In this document: one piece after another, positions 63,101 through 64,000 of the stretch
Position numbering within the stretch: position 1 is the first letter of the stretch
Layout: each line of letters opens with the position of its first letter
NCBI RefSeq assembly: GCF_000189635.1
Contig: NW_002476567.1
Span: 124,001 to 188,000, forward strand
Origin: Tetrahymena thermophila SB210
Taxonomy: Eukaryota > Ciliophora > Oligohymenophorea > Hymenostomatida > Tetrahymenidae
Reading direction: 5' to 3'
DNA: 64,000 nucleotides
The notes under the pieces: generated by a model
What the model was told of the DNA's origin: nothing
The model's input: the letters and a program-made list of their open reading frames with translations, nothing else
Database searches by the model: none
Made by a program: the position numbers and the translations under genes

Positions 63101-64000
63101 TTAAGAAAGAGCTTCAGAAATATGTATTATCTTGAAAATAGTAAAACTCGTTTAACTTCTATGGAAATTTTAGCATTAATTTACAATCTTAAGAAGACTT
63201 AAAATGATTAAAATTAAAACGAAGAAAAGACTGAACAGTAAGAAATTCTTGAAGAAAAGTAGAGAACTGAGCAAATATTCAATGCATTCAAAGCAGAAGT
63301 ATTTAAAATTTTAGATTCTCAAAACAAGGCTTAATAAGAAGCTCAAGAATCATAAAATCCAGAATAAGAAGAAGTTGTAAAAAAATAATGCGCAAATGAA
63401 TTTGAAATTGTGATTGAAGAAGAATATTCTAGGACAATTTTAAAAACTATTCCAGTGCTGGCATCTGACAAAGGCATTCAATACTGGGAATTGAAAATGC
63501 AAGAGCAAATAGAAAATTATGAAAGTTCTTTCTTTGACAACCAATGCTTCAATGAAATGCGTGAATTTTTCGTTTTTAAGGGAATCGAAAAATTCTCTTT
63601 GGCTGATGAATCCTAAAATACTTTAAGTACTAGAGAAAATGTAAAATTAAATATCGTAGATCACATTGATAGACCTGACTATTATGTTATGAGAATATTC
63701 CAACTTTTCAAGAATGAAATTACAATCAATGAATTAGTAGAAATCTTTTACTTAGCTCAGATGAAAAATAGAAATATTGACTCTTTCCGTCTCAAGCGCT
63801 GTGCAAAAGTAATTTAAGATGTCAAGTTAAAGCATTTACCTCTCTTAAATAGAGAAATTAATCTTCTCCGTTCAGCAATAAATTTCTCTCTTTCTATCAA
63901 AACTGCTGAATAAGATCAAAATGAAGAAGAGTAAGAATAAAAGGAACTTAATGACTTGTTTGTGTTGGCTTATGTTTGGCTATTAAATATCTTTTAGAGA
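54154..64000 (+). CDS. MDN1: Midasin (Rea1/MDN1), giant AAA+ ribosome-assembly ATPase, N-terminal 3,062 residues
   Basis: Exons 54154-54285, 54385-54646, 54761-55667, 55790-56843, 56905-57916, 57984-59225, 59312-60040, 60100-60426 and 60480 to the right edge; the gene continues beyond the window. Midasin is a dynein-like ring ATPase that strips assembly factors from pre-60S ribosomes in nucleolus and nucleoplasm. After the N-terminal domain six AAA+ modules follow, with Walker A motifs at residues ~330 (GPIGSGKT), 670 (GDTGCGKT), 1,078 (GPTSAGKT), 1,368 (GETGCGKT), 1,775 (GMPGVGKS) and 2,078 (GKSGSGKN), the expected spacing. Walker B motifs: AAA2 LIDEINLAN, AAA3 LILDELNLAR, AAA4 FLIDEMNLAE, AAA5 LLEELNLAS; AAA1 (LILENLSEA) and AAA6 (LVLDNVGRA) are degenerate. 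Arginine-finger regions such as ENVRAKF, KAFKNRF, PALRNRF and ASFMNRF are present. The part past ~2,300 starts the long linker; the Asp/Glu-rich region and MIDAS domain are outside. Base composition is richer in G+C than the neighbours, as in highly expressed ciliate genes. Confidence 0.97.

Noticed and set aside
1..64000. Pseudogene reading of the many interrupted frames under the standard code
   Set aside because: The interruptions are TAA/TAG at glutamine positions of conserved families (midasin, kinase, channels), which is the ciliate nuclear code rather than decay.
1..64000. CRISPR arrays, bacterial operons, tRNA or rRNA genes
   Set aside because: No direct-repeat/spacer array, no ribosome-binding sites, and no tRNA-like T-loop sequence (GGTTCRANNCC) outside coding exons were found by eye. 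A tRNAscan or Infernal run would be needed to exclude small RNAs.

Overview
The window comes from a ciliate, most likely a Tetrahymena-type macronuclear genome. Composition is extremely AT-rich. Every real gene reads through TAA and TAG as glutamine and stops only at TGA. Introns run from about 40 nt to about 1 kb with GT...AG ends. A standard-code reading therefore shatters the genes into 60-120 aa pieces. The exon maps below were built by hand from splice sites, reading phase and family similarity. Where I give exact coordinates, the summed exon length is a multiple of three.

Layout. (1) 1-28,535: four members of one family of cyclic-nucleotide-binding K+ channels, all on the + strand: a C-terminal fragment at the left edge, two closely related complete genes (9,016-13,400 and 14,366-18,611) and a more diverged gene (about 20,303-28,535). 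They share six membrane segments, a GYGD filter, a C-terminal CNB domain, a CCHC zinc knuckle, a very long Q/N/S-rich tail and a conserved C-terminal motif. The array is interrupted by the only minus-strand gene, a U-box / von Willebrand A / Vint (Hint) protein (4,894-7,266). (2) 29,251-40,988: a tandem pair of intronless genes of about 5.3 kb for large membrane proteins with propeller-like LVIVD-type repeats and dystroglycan-type cadherin-like (CADG) modules. (3) 41,464-43,250: a six-exon VDAC-like mitochondrial porin. (4) 43,251-46,105: a mostly non-coding stretch with a ~242-bp tandem repeat and a possible unrecognised gene. (5) 46,106-50,197: a kinase with a PH domain fused to a CAMK-type catalytic domain. 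(6) 51,788-52,408: a small three-exon gene recognisable as CFAP144/FAM183, an axonemal protein. (7) 54,154 to the right edge: the first 3,062 codons of midasin (MDN1/Rea1), the six-AAA+ ribosome-assembly ATPase.

The genes do not form an operon. The window shows local tandem duplication (channels, CADG proteins) beside conserved single-copy housekeeping and ciliary genes. The channels, the CADG receptors, the PH kinase and the axonemal protein all suit an excitable ciliated cell, but no pathway linking them can be read from the sequence.

The strongest novel-looking signal is the channel architecture: a zinc knuckle fixed just behind the CNB domain plus a conserved terminal motif, kept in all four paralogues although the 300-900 residues between them have diverged completely.
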